Part shown: piece after piece, positions 7,917-16,057 of the stretch
Layout: every line of letters begins with the position of its first letter
Position numbering within the stretch: the stretch's first letter is position 1
From: Floccifex porci
GTDB taxonomy: Bacteria > Bacillota_I > Bacilli_A > Erysipelotrichales > Erysipelotrichaceae
Assembly: GCF_009696175.1 (NCBI RefSeq)
Contig: NZ_VUMM01000021.1
Location: 1-32,358, forward strand
DNA: 32,358 bases
Direction of reading: 5' to 3'
Notes under the pieces: model-generated
Told to the model about the DNA's origin: nothing
Seen by the model: the letters and a program-made list of their open reading frames with translations, nothing else
The model's database searches: none
Position numbers and translations under genes: made by a program

Positions 7917-7944
7917 AAAAATCACTTGTTTCCAAGTGATTTTT
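7917..7944 (-). terminator. Bidirectional terminator after the flavoprotein gene
   Basis: A perfect 12-bp stem (AAAAATCACTTG at 7917-7928 with CAAGTGATTTTT at 7933-7944) surrounds a TTTC loop, with A- and T-runs at both ends. It ends the MATE-flavoprotein unit before the EVE-like gene. Confidence 0.75.
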
Positions 7945-7955
7945 ATTTCTTTTTA

Positions 7956-9323
7956 TTATTTTTTCTTTAAAATCCGATCAGCTACATAAACACCACTTGC
8001 CGAAGCATGAGATAAAGAATGAGTTACACCCGATCCATCACCAATCACATACAATCCTTTGTATTTTGTTTCCAGATTCTTATTTAACTCTACTTCCATA
8101 TTGTAGAATTTCACTTCCACTCCATACAGTAATGTATCATCGTTGGCTGTTCCTGGGGCAATTTTATCTAAGGCATAGATCATTTCAATAATGCCATCTA
8201 ATATACGTTTTGGAAGCACCAGACTTAAATCTCCTGGTGTGGCATTCAATGTCGGATGCACCAGCCCTTCTTCGATTCGCTTCTGTGTACTTCGTCTTCC
8301 TCTTTCCAGATCGCCAAAGCGCTGAACAATAACGCCTCCACCTAACATATTGGACAATCGTACGATATTTTCTCCATATCCATTGGAATCATTAAATGGT
8401 TCGGTAAACTGTTTGGATACCAGTAAGGCAAAGTTGGTATTTTCTGTTTTTTTATCTTCTCCTTCAAAACTGTGTCCATTGACTGTGACAATTCCATTGG
8501 TATTTTCATTGACGACAATTCCGTTTGGATTCATGCAGAAAGTTCGAACCTTATCTTCGAATTTTTCTGTACGATAGACAATTTTACTTTCATATAAAGA
8601 ATCGGTCAAATGAGAAAAGATCACTGCAGGCAGTTCCACTCGAACACCTAAATCCACGCGATTGGATAAAGTAGGAATCTTCATTTTTTTACACAGACTC
8701 TGCATCCATTTCGAACCCGATCTTCCCACCGATACAATGCATTTGTCACAGTCTGCTGTATCTTTCTTTGTATAGATTCGATATCCTTTTTCTAAAACAT
8801 CGATGGTTTCAACCGGTGTATCAAAATAAAAATCTACTTTTTCTTTTAATTCATTGTATAAATTTTCCAGAACGATATAATTGATATCCGTTCCCAGATG
8901 ACGCACCGAAGCATCCAGAAGCTTCAGTTTATTCTGCATACATAATTTTTTAAAGTTTGAACCCGCTGTGGAATACATCTTTGTATCCTGTCCACCATAT
9001 TTCACATTGATTTCATCCACATATTTCATCAGTTCAATGGCTTTATCTTTTCCAATATATTCATATAAAGTTCCCCCAAAGTCATTGGTGATATTGTACT
9101 TTCCATCACTGAAAGCACCTGCTCCTCCAAATCCATTCATGATCGAACAGCTGGCACAGTTGATACATGTCCTTATCTTCTTTCCATCAATGGGACATTT
9201 TCTTTTTTGAAGTTCATGTCCCGCTTCAAAGACTGCAATTTTGAGACTGGATTTCTTTGATAATTCATAAGCCGAAAAGATCCCTCCGGGTCCGGCTCCT
9301 ATAATAATGACATCATATTTCAT
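7956..9323 (-). CDS. FAD-dependent oxidoreductase of the COG2509 type
   Basis: The 455-residue flavoprotein opens with the Rossmann dinucleotide motif IIGAGPGGIFSAYELSKK and ends with the second FAD-contact motif GLYVIGDGSGVTHSLSHASASGVYVAD. A cysteine-rich segment near residues 43-60 (CPIDGKKIRTCINCASCSIMNGFGGAGAFSDGKYN) is characteristic of the uncharacterised FAD-dependent dehydrogenases of COG2509. The reaction is unknown. Its ATG overlaps the TGA of the MATE gene as ATGA, so translation is coupled. AAGGA lies about eight bases upstream. Coupling to an exporter could mean a shared small-molecule pathway, but this is inference. Confidence 0.85.
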   Translation of the reverse strand: MKYDVIIIGAGPGGIFSAYELSKKSSLKIAVFEAGHELQKRKCPIDGKKIRTCINCASCSIMNGFGGAGAFSDGKYNITNDFGGTLYEYIGKDKAIELMKYVDEINVKYGGQDTKMYSTAGSNFKKLCMQNKLKLLDASVRHLGTDINYIVLENLYNELKEKVDFYFDTPVETIDVLEKGYRIYTKKDTADCDKCIVSVGRSGSKWMQSLCKKMKIPTLSNRVDLGVRVELPAVIFSHLTDSLYESKIVYRTEKFEDKVRTFCMNPNGIVVNENTNGIVTVNGHSFEGEDKKTENTNFALLVSKQFTEPFNDSNGYGENIVRLSNMLGGGVIVQRFGDLERGRRSTQKRIEEGLVHPTLNATPGDLSLVLPKRILDGIIEMIYALDKIAPGTANDDTLLYGVEVKFYNMEVELNKNLETKYKGLYVIGDGSGVTHSLSHASASGVYVADRILKKK

Positions 9324-10636
9324 AATGCTGATCCTTTCTTTTTATATAAGACAATACATAAAATCATACATATTCCTTCACTTAATGGAAATGCCATCCA
9401 TCCTGTTTCTAATCCAAATGTATGCATAAGAACATATACAAGTGGAATTAAAAGAATAATTTGACGCATTAAACTAATAAGTAAAGACAGGTTCTGTTTA
9501 TTGGTTGCCTGTAAAATCGAACAGAATATAATGGAAATACCTGAAAAAATGAATCCGATACTGATGGTTCTTAATGCCGGTATTCCAATCTTTAATAATT
9601 CTTCATTGGCATCGAATAAAAATAATAGAGAGTCTGGAAAGAATTGAAATAATAGAGTTCCCATACTCATTAATACAATCGATAAGAACAATGAAAATTT
9701 AAGTGCCTGATGAATTCTTTCTTTATTTTTCGCTCCATAATTAAAGGAAACAACAGGAATGATGGCATTATTGATTCCATTGACTGGCATATATACAAAT
9801 TGGGAAATCTTAAAATAAATTCCAAACACTGAAACAGCCAGTACATTAAATGAAACCAATATCGAATTCATAAACAAATTCATTATGCTTAATAAAGATT
9901 GCATCAGTATAGCTGGTATTCCTATTTCATATATGTTTTTTATCATTGAAAAAGAAAGAGAAAAATTCTTCATTGTAAATTCAATTTCTTTGATTTTATA
10001 TTTTGTGATCCAGATACCAATTGTCATGGCAATGATCTGTCCAGTAACGGTGGCAATAGCTGCTCCTGTCACTCCCATTTGAAGACCAAAGATCAGAATG
10101 GGATCTAGAATGATATTGATAATGGCTCCCATTCCCTGCATCACCATATTGTAGACGGAATGCCCTGTTGCCTGCATGATTCTTTCATAGGTAATCTGTA
10201 TAAAGATAGAAAACGAAAACAGTAAGCAGTTTCTTAGATAACTCTGTCCCAATAAAATAATTTCCGGATCTGATGTATAAGAAGATAAAAACCATTTCAC
10301 ACCAAAAATACCAAACAGAGCAAATATCAGTCCATTCAACAAAGATAAAAGAATTCCATGCGAAGCAATCTGTATGGCTTCTTTTTCTTTCTTTTCTCCC
10401 AGATATCTGGATATCAGCGTATTGACTCCTACTGCTGTCCCACAGGCAAAAGCTATCATTATTGTCTGAATAGGAAATGCCAGAGAAACAGCTGTTAGTG
10501 CATTTTGTGATATATGGGCAATAAATATACTGTCCACAATATTGTAGAGTGCCTGTACCAGCATTGAAATCATAATGGGAAAAGCCATTGACAGAATCAG
10601 TTTTTTCATTTCCATTGTTGCCATTTTATTGTTCAT
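9320..10636 (-). CDS. MATE-family multidrug/metabolite exporter
   Basis: The 438-residue polytopic protein has about 12 hydrophobic segments. It carries MATE hallmarks: KLILSMAFPIMISMLVQALYNIVDSIFI at the start, LAFPIQTIMIAFACGTAVGVNTLISRYLG, and in the second half PVNGINNAIIPVVSFNYGAKN. This matches the MepA/NorM-like group, which uses a Na+ or H+ gradient to expel cationic drugs or metabolites. The ATG at 10636 is chosen because AAGGAGG sits six bases upstream; an in-frame ATG 33 bp earlier has no ribosome site. It forms a translationally coupled pair with the flavoprotein. A palindrome at 10697-10719 in the upstream region may be an operator. Confidence 0.9.
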   Translation of the reverse strand: MNNKMATMEMKKLILSMAFPIMISMLVQALYNIVDSIFIAHISQNALTAVSLAFPIQTIMIAFACGTAVGVNTLISRYLGEKKEKEAIQIASHGILLSLLNGLIFALFGIFGVKWFLSSYTSDPEIILLGQSYLRNCLLFSFSIFIQITYERIMQATGHSVYNMVMQGMGAIINIILDPILIFGLQMGVTGAAIATVTGQIIAMTIGIWITKYKIKEIEFTMKNFSLSFSMIKNIYEIGIPAILMQSLLSIMNLFMNSILVSFNVLAVSVFGIYFKISQFVYMPVNGINNAIIPVVSFNYGAKNKERIHQALKFSLFLSIVLMSMGTLLFQFFPDSLLFLFDANEELLKIGIPALRTISIGFIFSGISIIFCSILQATNKQNLSLLISLMRQIILLIPLVYVLMHTFGLETGWMAFPLSEGICMILCIVLYKKKGSAL

Positions 10637-10696
10637 AATTACCTCCTTTTTCACCTTAAACAGATTCAAAGGGGATGTTTAAGATTTTACGCAACA

Positions 10697-10719
10697 ATAG
10701 ACCAGACAAGCTGGTCTAT
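10697..10719. promoter_or_regulatory. Operator-like palindrome upstream of the MATE gene
   Basis: ATAGACCAG (10697-10705) and CTGGTCTAT (10711-10719) form a perfect 9-bp inverted repeat with a 5-bp centre. The site lies 61 bp before the MATE start and has no T-run, so a repressor site (TetR-like size) is more likely than a terminator. No regulator gene is adjacent. Confidence 0.4.
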
Positions 10720-10802
10720 ATTTCACAAACATGATTTTGATTCAATTCCTTTTATTATCTTATCACAATAGGTAAGAAATGTTACCATTCAATTCATTGT
10801 TT

Positions 10803-10931
10803 TTATAAGAATAAAGCTAAGACAAATAAAATAATAATGATCCATAAGATACATTTGATTAAAAATTTAGTTGTCTTAAAAATAATCTTTAAAAATATCA
10901 CTGTTAGAATCAATGTAAATATAAAGTGCAT
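10803..10931 (-). CDS. Putative 42-residue membrane peptide
   Basis: An ATG at 10931 opens 42 codons ending in TAA at 10805-10803. The product MHFIFTLILTVIFLKIIF, then KTTKFLIKC, then ILWIIIILFVLALFL has two hydrophobic blocks separated by a short basic loop. It fills most of the otherwise empty 10637-10967 interval. Only a weak AGAAAGAAG ribosome site is visible. Small proteins of this form are often missed in annotation. A chance ORF in AT-rich DNA is possible. Confidence 0.4.
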   Translation of the reverse strand: MHFIFTLILTVIFLKIIFKTTKFLIKCILWIIIILFVLALFL

Positions 10932-10967
10932 ATTTTAATCTTCTTTCTATTAGGATAAAATAATACC

Positions 10968-11717
10968 ATGATACAATACTTTTTTTCAAACTGGAAAGAC
11001 ATACCTGATACATACCAATGGAAAGCCTATAGTCTAGAATACTGGATCTGGATTCTTATTTTAATCACTCTTATTGTGATTATGGCAAAAATTTATAAAA
11101 AATCAAATCATAAAGATGCGATTTTAAAAGGAATTGCGATTGTCATTGTGATTCAGGAAATCCTGAAAGACATTCTGCACTATTATGCAGGCAGTCTGGA
11201 ATTAGAACATCTGCCTCTTCATTTATGTGGCATTTCTATCTTTATGGTTTGCTGGCATGCTTTTTCAAGAAATAAATTAAATACCCAGTTTATTTATGCC
11301 TTGACTCTGCCTGGTGCCATTTTCGCTCTGGCTTTTCCAAACTGGACACAGTATCCCATTTTCCATTTTTCCAGTTTCAACAGCTTTACCATTCATACCT
11401 GGCTGATCATGTATGTTGTGATCCAGCTGTATGGTAAAACATTAAGACCCAATTTTAAAGATTTAAAATACACTTTTATCTTTACTCTTTTATTAATGAT
11501 TCCAATCTATTTTTTAAATAAGATCTGGAATACCAATTTTTTCTTTTTAAATACGCCCAGTCCTGGATCTCCATTGATGTTTTTATATCAGTTATTTGGA
11601 AATGGATACGTGATTGCCTTAGTTTTATTATTTATACTGTTATGGATATTAATATACATTCCCTGGATGGAGACTTATGAAAATAAAAGCTATCAGAAAA
11701 ATCGAGAATTATCGTAA
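10968..11717 (+). CDS. TIGR02206/YwaF-like integral membrane protein
   Basis: The 249-residue protein has about seven hydrophobic segments and two motifs I associate with the YwaF/TMEM164 family: LPLHLCGIS near residue 84 and NTNFFFLNTPSPGSPL near residue 188. The function of bacterial members is not settled; eukaryotic TMEM164 is an acyltransferase acting on ether phospholipids. The ribosome site is weak (TTAGGA about 12 bases upstream). The last 41 bp overlap the start of the OLD-like gene, suggesting co-expression. Confidence 0.75.
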   Translation: MIQYFFSNWKDIPDTYQWKAYSLEYWIWILILITLIVIMAKIYKKSNHKDAILKGIAIVIVIQEILKDILHYYAGSLELEHLPLHLCGISIFMVCWHAFSRNKLNTQFIYALTLPGAIFALAFPNWTQYPIFHFSSFNSFTIHTWLIMYVVIQLYGKTLRPNFKDLKYTFIFTLLLMIPIYFLNKIWNTNFFFLNTPSPGSPLMFLYQLFGNGYVIALVLLFILLWILIYIPWMETYENKSYQKNRELS

Positions 11718-12852
11718 TTTATCATCCCAAAGCATTCAATTTGATGAAAATGTGAATTTTATCATTGGTGAAAACGAAATTGGGAAAACCAATATACTGG
11801 AACTGATCTCGCGCTTCTTTATTGAAAAACATTTTTTAGAATCGGATTACTATGATCTTTCAAAACCAGTAAAAATCACATTTGAGCTGGAAGATCATAC
11901 ATTATTAAAAGGAATTCAATATCCACATTCTTCTTTACAGATTAATCATGAATATAAAATAAATGGACTGTTTTTAAAAGACATCCATCCAAAAGATGAA
12001 CAGTCTTATATACAATCTATTTTTAAACAGATTCATACTGTTAAAGACTCCATTTCTTTTCTATTGCTGGATGAACCTGAAAATCATTTACAGCCTTATA
12101 AACAAAGAACCCTGATCAAAAAAATTGTGGAATTGACTTCCTGTCAATTGTTTATTGTGACACATTCCCCAAATATTCTTTTGATGAATTATAAACAGTT
12201 TATCCGTGTATTTCGTAATGATACCTGTTTATCAATCGTTTCTGGTTCAACGATTTCTTTAGAAAATACAGAACTGATCAAACATATGCTTCATAATTTC
12301 ATTTATTTAAAAGAAGCCATGTTTTCTCATCTGGTCCTGTTTGTGGAAGGAGACAGCGAATATGGAGCCCTGCCTGTTTTTGCACAGCGAATGAATATCG
12401 ATCTGGATGAATATGGGATTGGAATTGTAAAACTGGATGGAGCCGAAAGTGTATGTCGGTGTATGAATTTATATCAGAAATTTGGCATTCCTTCTTTAGC
12501 AATCATTGATAGAGATAAAGAAGAAAAATATAGAAACGTACAATCCATCACTTTTACAGAAGGAATCGATTTTGAAGAAGATCTATATAATTCTTTTGAA
12601 TTTGAGGATTACGTTTCCTTTATAAAAACAATGAAACACGATTCTTCTTTTTTAAAAAATTATCATAATGAAAATAAAAAATCGTACATGCTTGAACAGA
12701 AAAAGAATCAGTTAAAATATTTAAGAGAGAAGAAAAATGCGTATAAAGGATTTCTTCTTGCCAAATATGTCACGAAAATACCAGATAGTTATATTCAGCT
12801 CATTTATAAAGCAATTAAAGTGACATCAAAATTTAAATCATGTAAAATATAA
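11677..12852 (+). CDS. Compact OLD-family ATPase/TOPRIM protein
   Basis: The 391-residue protein combines an ABC-type ATPase head with a TOPRIM nuclease domain, the architecture of OLD-family nucleases. Walker A is GENEIGKT (31-38), Walker B is FLLLDEPENHLQP (128-140), and the switch histidine is in VTHSPN (His163). TOPRIM residues are Glu224 in LFVEGDSEYGA and the DRD at 278-280. Walker A and B are only about 90 residues apart, far less than in typical OLD proteins, and no LSxGxx signature is visible between them, so the coiled-coil arm and signature region look deleted. It may be inactive as an ATPase or represent a minimal form. GGAG four bases before the ATG supports the start inside the upstream gene. 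No GajB-like helicase follows. Confidence 0.75.
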   Translation: MKIKAIRKIENYRNLSSQSIQFDENVNFIIGENEIGKTNILELISRFFIEKHFLESDYYDLSKPVKITFELEDHTLLKGIQYPHSSLQINHEYKINGLFLKDIHPKDEQSYIQSIFKQIHTVKDSISFLLLDEPENHLQPYKQRTLIKKIVELTSCQLFIVTHSPNILLMNYKQFIRVFRNDTCLSIVSGSTISLENTELIKHMLHNFIYLKEAMFSHLVLFVEGDSEYGALPVFAQRMNIDLDEYGIGIVKLDGAESVCRCMNLYQKFGIPSLAIIDRDKEEKYRNVQSITFTEGIDFEEDLYNSFEFEDYVSFIKTMKHDSSFLKNYHNENKKSYMLEQKKNQLKYLREKKNAYKGFLLAKYVTKIPDSYIQLIYKAIKVTSKFKSCKI

Positions 12853-12869
12853 GTAGGAGGAAACACATT

Positions 12870-13469
12870 ATGAACAACAAAGCAATGTACAATCTGACTT
12901 ATGGATTATTTATCTGTACCGCAAGAGATGGAGATAAAGATAATGGGTGTATTGTCAATACCGTCAGTCAGGTCACAACTTCCCCAAATCGTATTGTTGT
13001 TGCGGTTAATAAAGATAATTATACGCATGATATGATTATGAAAACAAAAGAATTCAATATTTCAATTCTAACTGAAAAAGCTTCTTTTGATACATTTAAA
13101 CACTGGGGATTTCAAAGTGGAAAAAATGTAGACAAAGCCATCGGAATTGAATATTGTCGAAGCGATAATGGTATCATCTATATTGCCAATCAGACAAATG
13201 CCTATATCAGTGCAAAAGTATTATATCCAATTGAATTAGGTACTCATACTTTATTTATTGCGGATGTAACCGATTGTGAAGTATTGTCTGAAGATCCTTC
13301 CGTAACATATTCTTATTATCATAGTCATATTAAACCAAAACCACAGCCTGCCAAGAAAAAAGGATGGGTATGTACGATTTGTGGTTACATTTATGAAGGA
13401 GAAGTTTTACCAGATGATTTTATCTGTCCTTGGTGTAAACATCCTGCATCCGATTTTAAACCTCTTTAG
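12870..13469 (+). CDS. hrb: High-molecular-weight rubredoxin (flavin reductase-rubredoxin fusion)
   Basis: The 199-residue fusion has an N-terminal FMN-binding flavin reductase domain (about 1-150, with GCIVNTVSQVTTSPNRIVVAVNKDNYTHDMI) and a C-terminal rubredoxin (about 162-199). The latter carries an iron site of two CxxC pairs: CTICGYIYEG and CPWCKH. In acetogens such a protein passes electrons from NAD(P)H to the diiron flavoprotein FprA for O2 or NO reduction. The second knuckle reads CPWCKH instead of the usual CPxCG, a small deviation. It sits 15 bp before the superoxide reductase gene, so it may feed electrons to that enzyme. GGAGG precedes the ATG. Confidence 0.88.
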   Translation: MNNKAMYNLTYGLFICTARDGDKDNGCIVNTVSQVTTSPNRIVVAVNKDNYTHDMIMKTKEFNISILTEKASFDTFKHWGFQSGKNVDKAIGIEYCRSDNGIIYIANQTNAYISAKVLYPIELGTHTLFIADVTDCEVLSEDPSVTYSYYHSHIKPKPQPAKKKGWVCTICGYIYEGEVLPDDFICPWCKHPASDFKPL

Positions 13470-13483
13470 AAAGGAGATAAAAC

Positions 13484-13858
13484 ATGAACTATTATATTTG
13501 TCCTGTATGTAAAAAAATTGTAGAAGTCATTAAAGATTCTCCTGTTCCTTTAATCTGCTGTGGAAAACCAATGGAGAAACTGGAAGCCAATACAACTGAT
13601 GGAGCTTTTGAAAAACACGTTCCTGTCATTGAAATGGAAGGAAATCAGGTAACAGTACGTGTTGGATCTGTAAATCATCCTATGTTAGATGTTCATTATA
13701 TTGAATGGATCACAATTGAAACAAAACAGGGTACACAGACAAAATATCTAAAACCTGGACAGGAACCAAAAGCTGTATTCACACTGGCAGATGGAGATTC
13801 TGTAATTGCAGCTTATGAATACTGTAATCTTCATGGATTATGGAAAAAAGATAAATAA
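13484..13858 (+). CDS. Desulfoferrodoxin-type superoxide reductase (2Fe-SOR)
   Basis: This 124-residue protein reduces superoxide to hydrogen peroxide without making O2, a standard anaerobe defence. The N-terminal desulforedoxin site is CPVC with a CCG pair (Cys29-Cys30). The catalytic Fe(His)4Cys site is visible as EKHVPVI (with the conserved Glu-Lys), NHPMLDVHYIEW and CNLHGLW. The full length with both iron sites makes it the two-iron class. AAAGGAG lies upstream of the ATG. The hrb gene immediately before it is a plausible electron donor. Confidence 0.93.
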   Translation: MNYYICPVCKKIVEVIKDSPVPLICCGKPMEKLEANTTDGAFEKHVPVIEMEGNQVTVRVGSVNHPMLDVHYIEWITIETKQGTQTKYLKPGQEPKAVFTLADGDSVIAAYEYCNLHGLWKKDK

Positions 13859-13979
13859 CATAATTTCCCATTATCATTTGAAATTTTAAAGAGAAGTTTT
13901 TTATATAGTATAGTTGAGCAAAGATAAAGCTCAAACAAATAAAAATTTCTTCATATATTCTCTCTTCTCTTAAACAGAC

Positions 13980-14011
13980 AAAAAGACAAGGTTCAAAAAC
14001 CTTGTCTTTTT
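13980..14011 (+). terminator. Bidirectional terminator between superoxide reductase and CPBP genes
   Basis: A perfect 14-bp stem (AAAAAGACAAGGTT at 13980-13993 with its complement at 13998-14011) has a CAAA loop and serves both convergent units. Confidence 0.85.
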
Positions 14012-14014
14012 ATG

Positions 14015-14887
14015 TCAGTATCCAAACAACATAGTGGATATCATTGAAAAAATACATAAAACCCAAAATAAGATCATAGGTATATTAAAAAAAGTATATT
14101 TAATCAGATCCTCACTTACAGGAGCAATATTTAATGAATTTAAGAATTGTTTTCCTTTATAAACACAATATATACATCCAGCAATCATTAAAAGAGAAAT
14201 CATTCCATCCACAATGGAAATCATATCATAAGAACCATAATAATATATCACTGTGATAAGAACCGCCCATGCATTATTTAAAAAATGAATCCCTATATTG
14301 ATTTTCATTGAATCATATTTTAAAGATAAATAAGCCATTAAAAAGCCTAAAAAGAAAGTAAAGAAAAATTGAGTCACATCCATATGCAGCAATGCGAACA
14401 AAAAGCTGCTGGTAAATATCGCAAAGAAACGATTGTACCGGTCCAGTATTCTTAATATGGCCCCTCTAAACAACAGTTCTTCAAATATAGGTGCAATAAT
14501 TAATGCCGATATATAGATCGCAATATTCTGCCATACATTATCACTTAATAGAATATCAGATGTATCGGTATATATATTAAATACATTTTCCATTACATTC
14601 AGGAAAATTCCATTCAATAAATTAATAGCCAGTATAAATAAAAAAGAATAAAGATATATTTTTTTTGAAAATGGATGATTGGTGCATTTCAGTTCTAAAT
14701 TACAGGATTTTTTTAAATAAATATAGGCAATTACCATACTTACAATACTGATTAGAATGGATAACCAGTTGATAGCTGTCATAGACTTGGCAAAGAAACC
14801 AATTAAAAATCCAGCTGATAATTGAATGATGATCAAAAGCCATAAACCATAACCGATCCGTTTACAGTCTCTTTTCATTTCAAACAT
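14015..14887 (-). CDS. CPBP-family intramembrane protease
   Basis: The 290-residue protein has about eight membrane segments and the three CPBP motifs: FEELLFRGAIL (the EExxxR glutamate pair), FALLHMD, and HFLNNAWAVL. These glutamic-type proteases (Rce1/abortive-phage-infection family) cut within or near the membrane. Bacterial roles include bacteriocin self-immunity and peptide maturation, but nothing here points to a specific substrate. The start is preceded by a GGGG-rich ribosome site (AAGGGGGG). Its 5' side is only 35 bp from the left attachment core of the integrated element. Confidence 0.85.
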   Translation of the reverse strand: MFEMKRDCKRIGYGLWLLIIIQLSAGFLIGFFAKSMTAINWLSILISIVSMVIAYIYLKKSCNLELKCTNHPFSKKIYLYSFLFILAINLLNGIFLNVMENVFNIYTDTSDILLSDNVWQNIAIYISALIIAPIFEELLFRGAILRILDRYNRFFAIFTSSFLFALLHMDVTQFFFTFFLGFLMAYLSLKYDSMKINIGIHFLNNAWAVLITVIYYYGSYDMISIVDGMISLLMIAGCIYCVYKGKQFLNSLNIAPVSEDLIKYTFFNIPMILFWVLCIFSMISTMLFGY

Positions 14888-14904
14888 AAAATAACCCCCC
14901 TTAT

Positions 14905-14933
14905 TTGAATTTTATTGTATCATATTTTATGAT
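14905..14933 (+). promoter_or_regulatory. Host promoter spanning the left attachment site
   Basis: TTGAAT (14905-14910) and TATGAT (14928-14933) are separated by exactly 17 bp. The -35 lies in host DNA and the -10 lies inside the att core. It now points into the element. In a reconstructed empty site it would drive the aminotransferase at 21499. Confidence 0.5.
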
Positions 14934-14940
14934 TATATTA
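14923..14940 (+). repeat. attL core of the integrated element
   Basis: TATTTTATGATTATATTA is repeated exactly at 21464-21481, directly after the tyrosine integrase gene. The two copies bound the phage-like gene set and are unrelated outside the 18 bp, as expected for attL/attR. Confidence 0.8.
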
Positions 14941-14974
14941 TAAATACTAGATTTCTGGTATTAAGAAACATCAT

Positions 14975-14988
14975 TTCACGCTCAAATA
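14975..14988 (+). repeat. 14-bp inverted repeat partner near the left end of the element
   Basis: TTCACGCTCAAATA here is the exact reverse complement of 20208-20221, which lies over the small-RNA-2 promoter just before the integrase gene. The surrounding bases differ. It may be a shared protein-binding site (repressor, Xis or integrase arm). Confidence 0.5.
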
Positions 14989-14994
14989 AGTCCA

Positions 14995-15031
14995 ATATAT
15001 AACACTAAAACACCATACATTTGTTATATAT
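14995..15031. repeat. Inverted repeat in the left terminal region of the element
   Basis: ATATATAACA (14995-15004) and TGTTATATAT (15022-15031) form a perfect 10-bp stem around a 17-nt loop. It lies in the 226-bp gap between attL and the first ORF, together with the putative arm site at 15076-15092. Confidence 0.4.
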
Positions 15032-15075
15032 CAATCAAGAGGTAAAGAAATAACAAAGAAGCATAAAAGAAATAT

Positions 15076-15092
15076 CCCGGTGATTCCCCGGT
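15076..15092 (+). repeat. Putative integrase arm-binding repeats, left side
   Basis: CCCGGT occurs twice with an 11-bp period (15076-15081 and 15087-15092). The surrounding sequence matches 21371-21387 near the right end in the same orientation, including AAGAAA before it and ATAT after it. Paired direct repeats one helical turn apart near both ends are typical of arm sites bound by the N-terminal domain of Tn916-like integrases. Confidence 0.5.
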
Positions 15093-15166
15093 TAAAATAT
15101 CATCTGTTGGAAATACCAAAACATTCATAAAAAGAAATTAGATAACAGAACAAAAGGAGAACAAAA

Positions 15167-15415
15167 ATGAATTCAATAAATTTAACAGACAAATTAAACA
15201 AAGACTTTGAAAATGGAAAAAGATTAATATCCAATTCACATTATAGTTATGATTTAGAAATGATTGATTTTTTAAATATATTCAATCAAGTTAAAGGAGA
15301 TTTCGGAAACAATTTAGATCTGTTTTTAGATTTATCTATGGTTCTATATAACATTGGAATAAGTAAAGGATACAAGCTAAAAACAAATGAAATGAAAAGA
15401 ACAAAAGGGATCTAA
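15167..15415 (+). CDS. Small acidic/helical protein, possible element cargo
   Basis: The 82-residue product MNSINLTDKLNKDFENGK... has no motif I recognise. It looks soluble and helical, with a leucine-rich centre (GNNLDLFLDLSMVLYNIG) and a basic tail. AAGGAG lies seven bases before the ATG, and a strong terminator overlaps the stop codon, so it is a real monocistronic gene. It is the only plus-strand gene at the left end of the element and is separated from the replication genes by 660 bp. The host promoter captured at attL would read into it. Its position is where satellites usually carry accessory or interference genes. Confidence 0.65.
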   Translation: MNSINLTDKLNKDFENGKRLISNSHYSYDLEMIDFLNIFNQVKGDFGNNLDLFLDLSMVLYNIGISKGYKLKTNEMKRTKGI

Positions 15416-15430
15416 TGAATCCCTTTTTTT
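15403..15430 (+). terminator. Terminator of the 82-residue ORF
   Basis: AAAAGGGAT (15403-15411) pairs with ATCCCTTTT (15419-15427), with the TAA in the loop and a T-run to 15430. Confidence 0.85.
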
Positions 15431-16057
15431 ATGTCCTAATATAATGGGGTCGCATTTTGCTACTCCATAGATTTACACTTTTGTTTCTGCTATAGGGTAA
15501 CGTTTCGTTACTCCATTGATTAAATGTATTCCATTTTCAAATGACATTATACATCTGATAGAACGATTCGTTCGGTCTGCTTAAATTAATTGTATTCCTT
15601 TTCTAATGCCCCTATTCTTTTTATTTTGTACACCAGTATAGAAACCGACACCGAACTTTAAAAAAAGACTACAAGAATATATTTAGGGGTGTAGCTTTAA
15701 AGGTACTTTAAAAGCGAATACATAGCGATTTATATTTCATGATTAATTATACTAGAAATGTTTAAAAGAGCCTTATATTCGCTTTATGCGCTATTAAAAT
15801 TGATTTTATTCAAGAAACCCTATCTTTTTAGCTACTATTTCATGTTTGTTTAGTCATGCCCCTCTAACCCGTTCTCCAAAAAATTTATATCGATTTTTTT
15901 ACAAGTAGGGGGTAATGGTATGATACAAAATAAAAATATCTGTATAAATATTTATCGTTTGTATTTAATCGTTGTTATTTCGTTGTTAAACTATGTTTTT
16001 CTTTGATTCTTCACTGGTTCTTCACGGCTTTACCAATACTTAAAGCAAAACAAAAAA
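15431..16057. other. Repeat-rich non-coding region, candidate replication origin or control region
   Basis: No gene is visible here. It holds hairpins GTAACG-TTT-CGTTAC (near 15500) and GAACG-ATT-CGTTC (near 15562), and a long-range inverted repeat AAAGCGAATA (15711-15720) / TATTCGCTTT (15776-15785). Two direct repeats have 11-bp period: CGTTGTTA at 15970 and 15981, and TTCTTCAC at 16007 and 16018. The arrangement downstream of the helicase gene suits an origin, a strand-initiation site or a packaging (pac/cos-like) site of a satellite. Confidence 0.45.

Noticed and set aside
8968-9210. Plus-strand open frames opposite the flavoprotein, glycyl radical enzyme and decarboxylase genes
   Set aside because: They are shadows of well-supported minus-strand genes, without ribosome sites or recognisable domains.
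11677-13469. Gabija-like defence system
   Set aside because: An OLD-like gene is present, but the next gene is a rubredoxin fusion and no UvrD-like helicase (GajB) is nearby; the ATPase is also incomplete.
13905-13950. TTGAGC/GCTCAA hairpin between superoxide reductase and the terminator, considered as a copy of the element's GCTCAAA motif
   Set aside because: Only six bases match, it is outside the element, and the structure is too weak to separate from chance.
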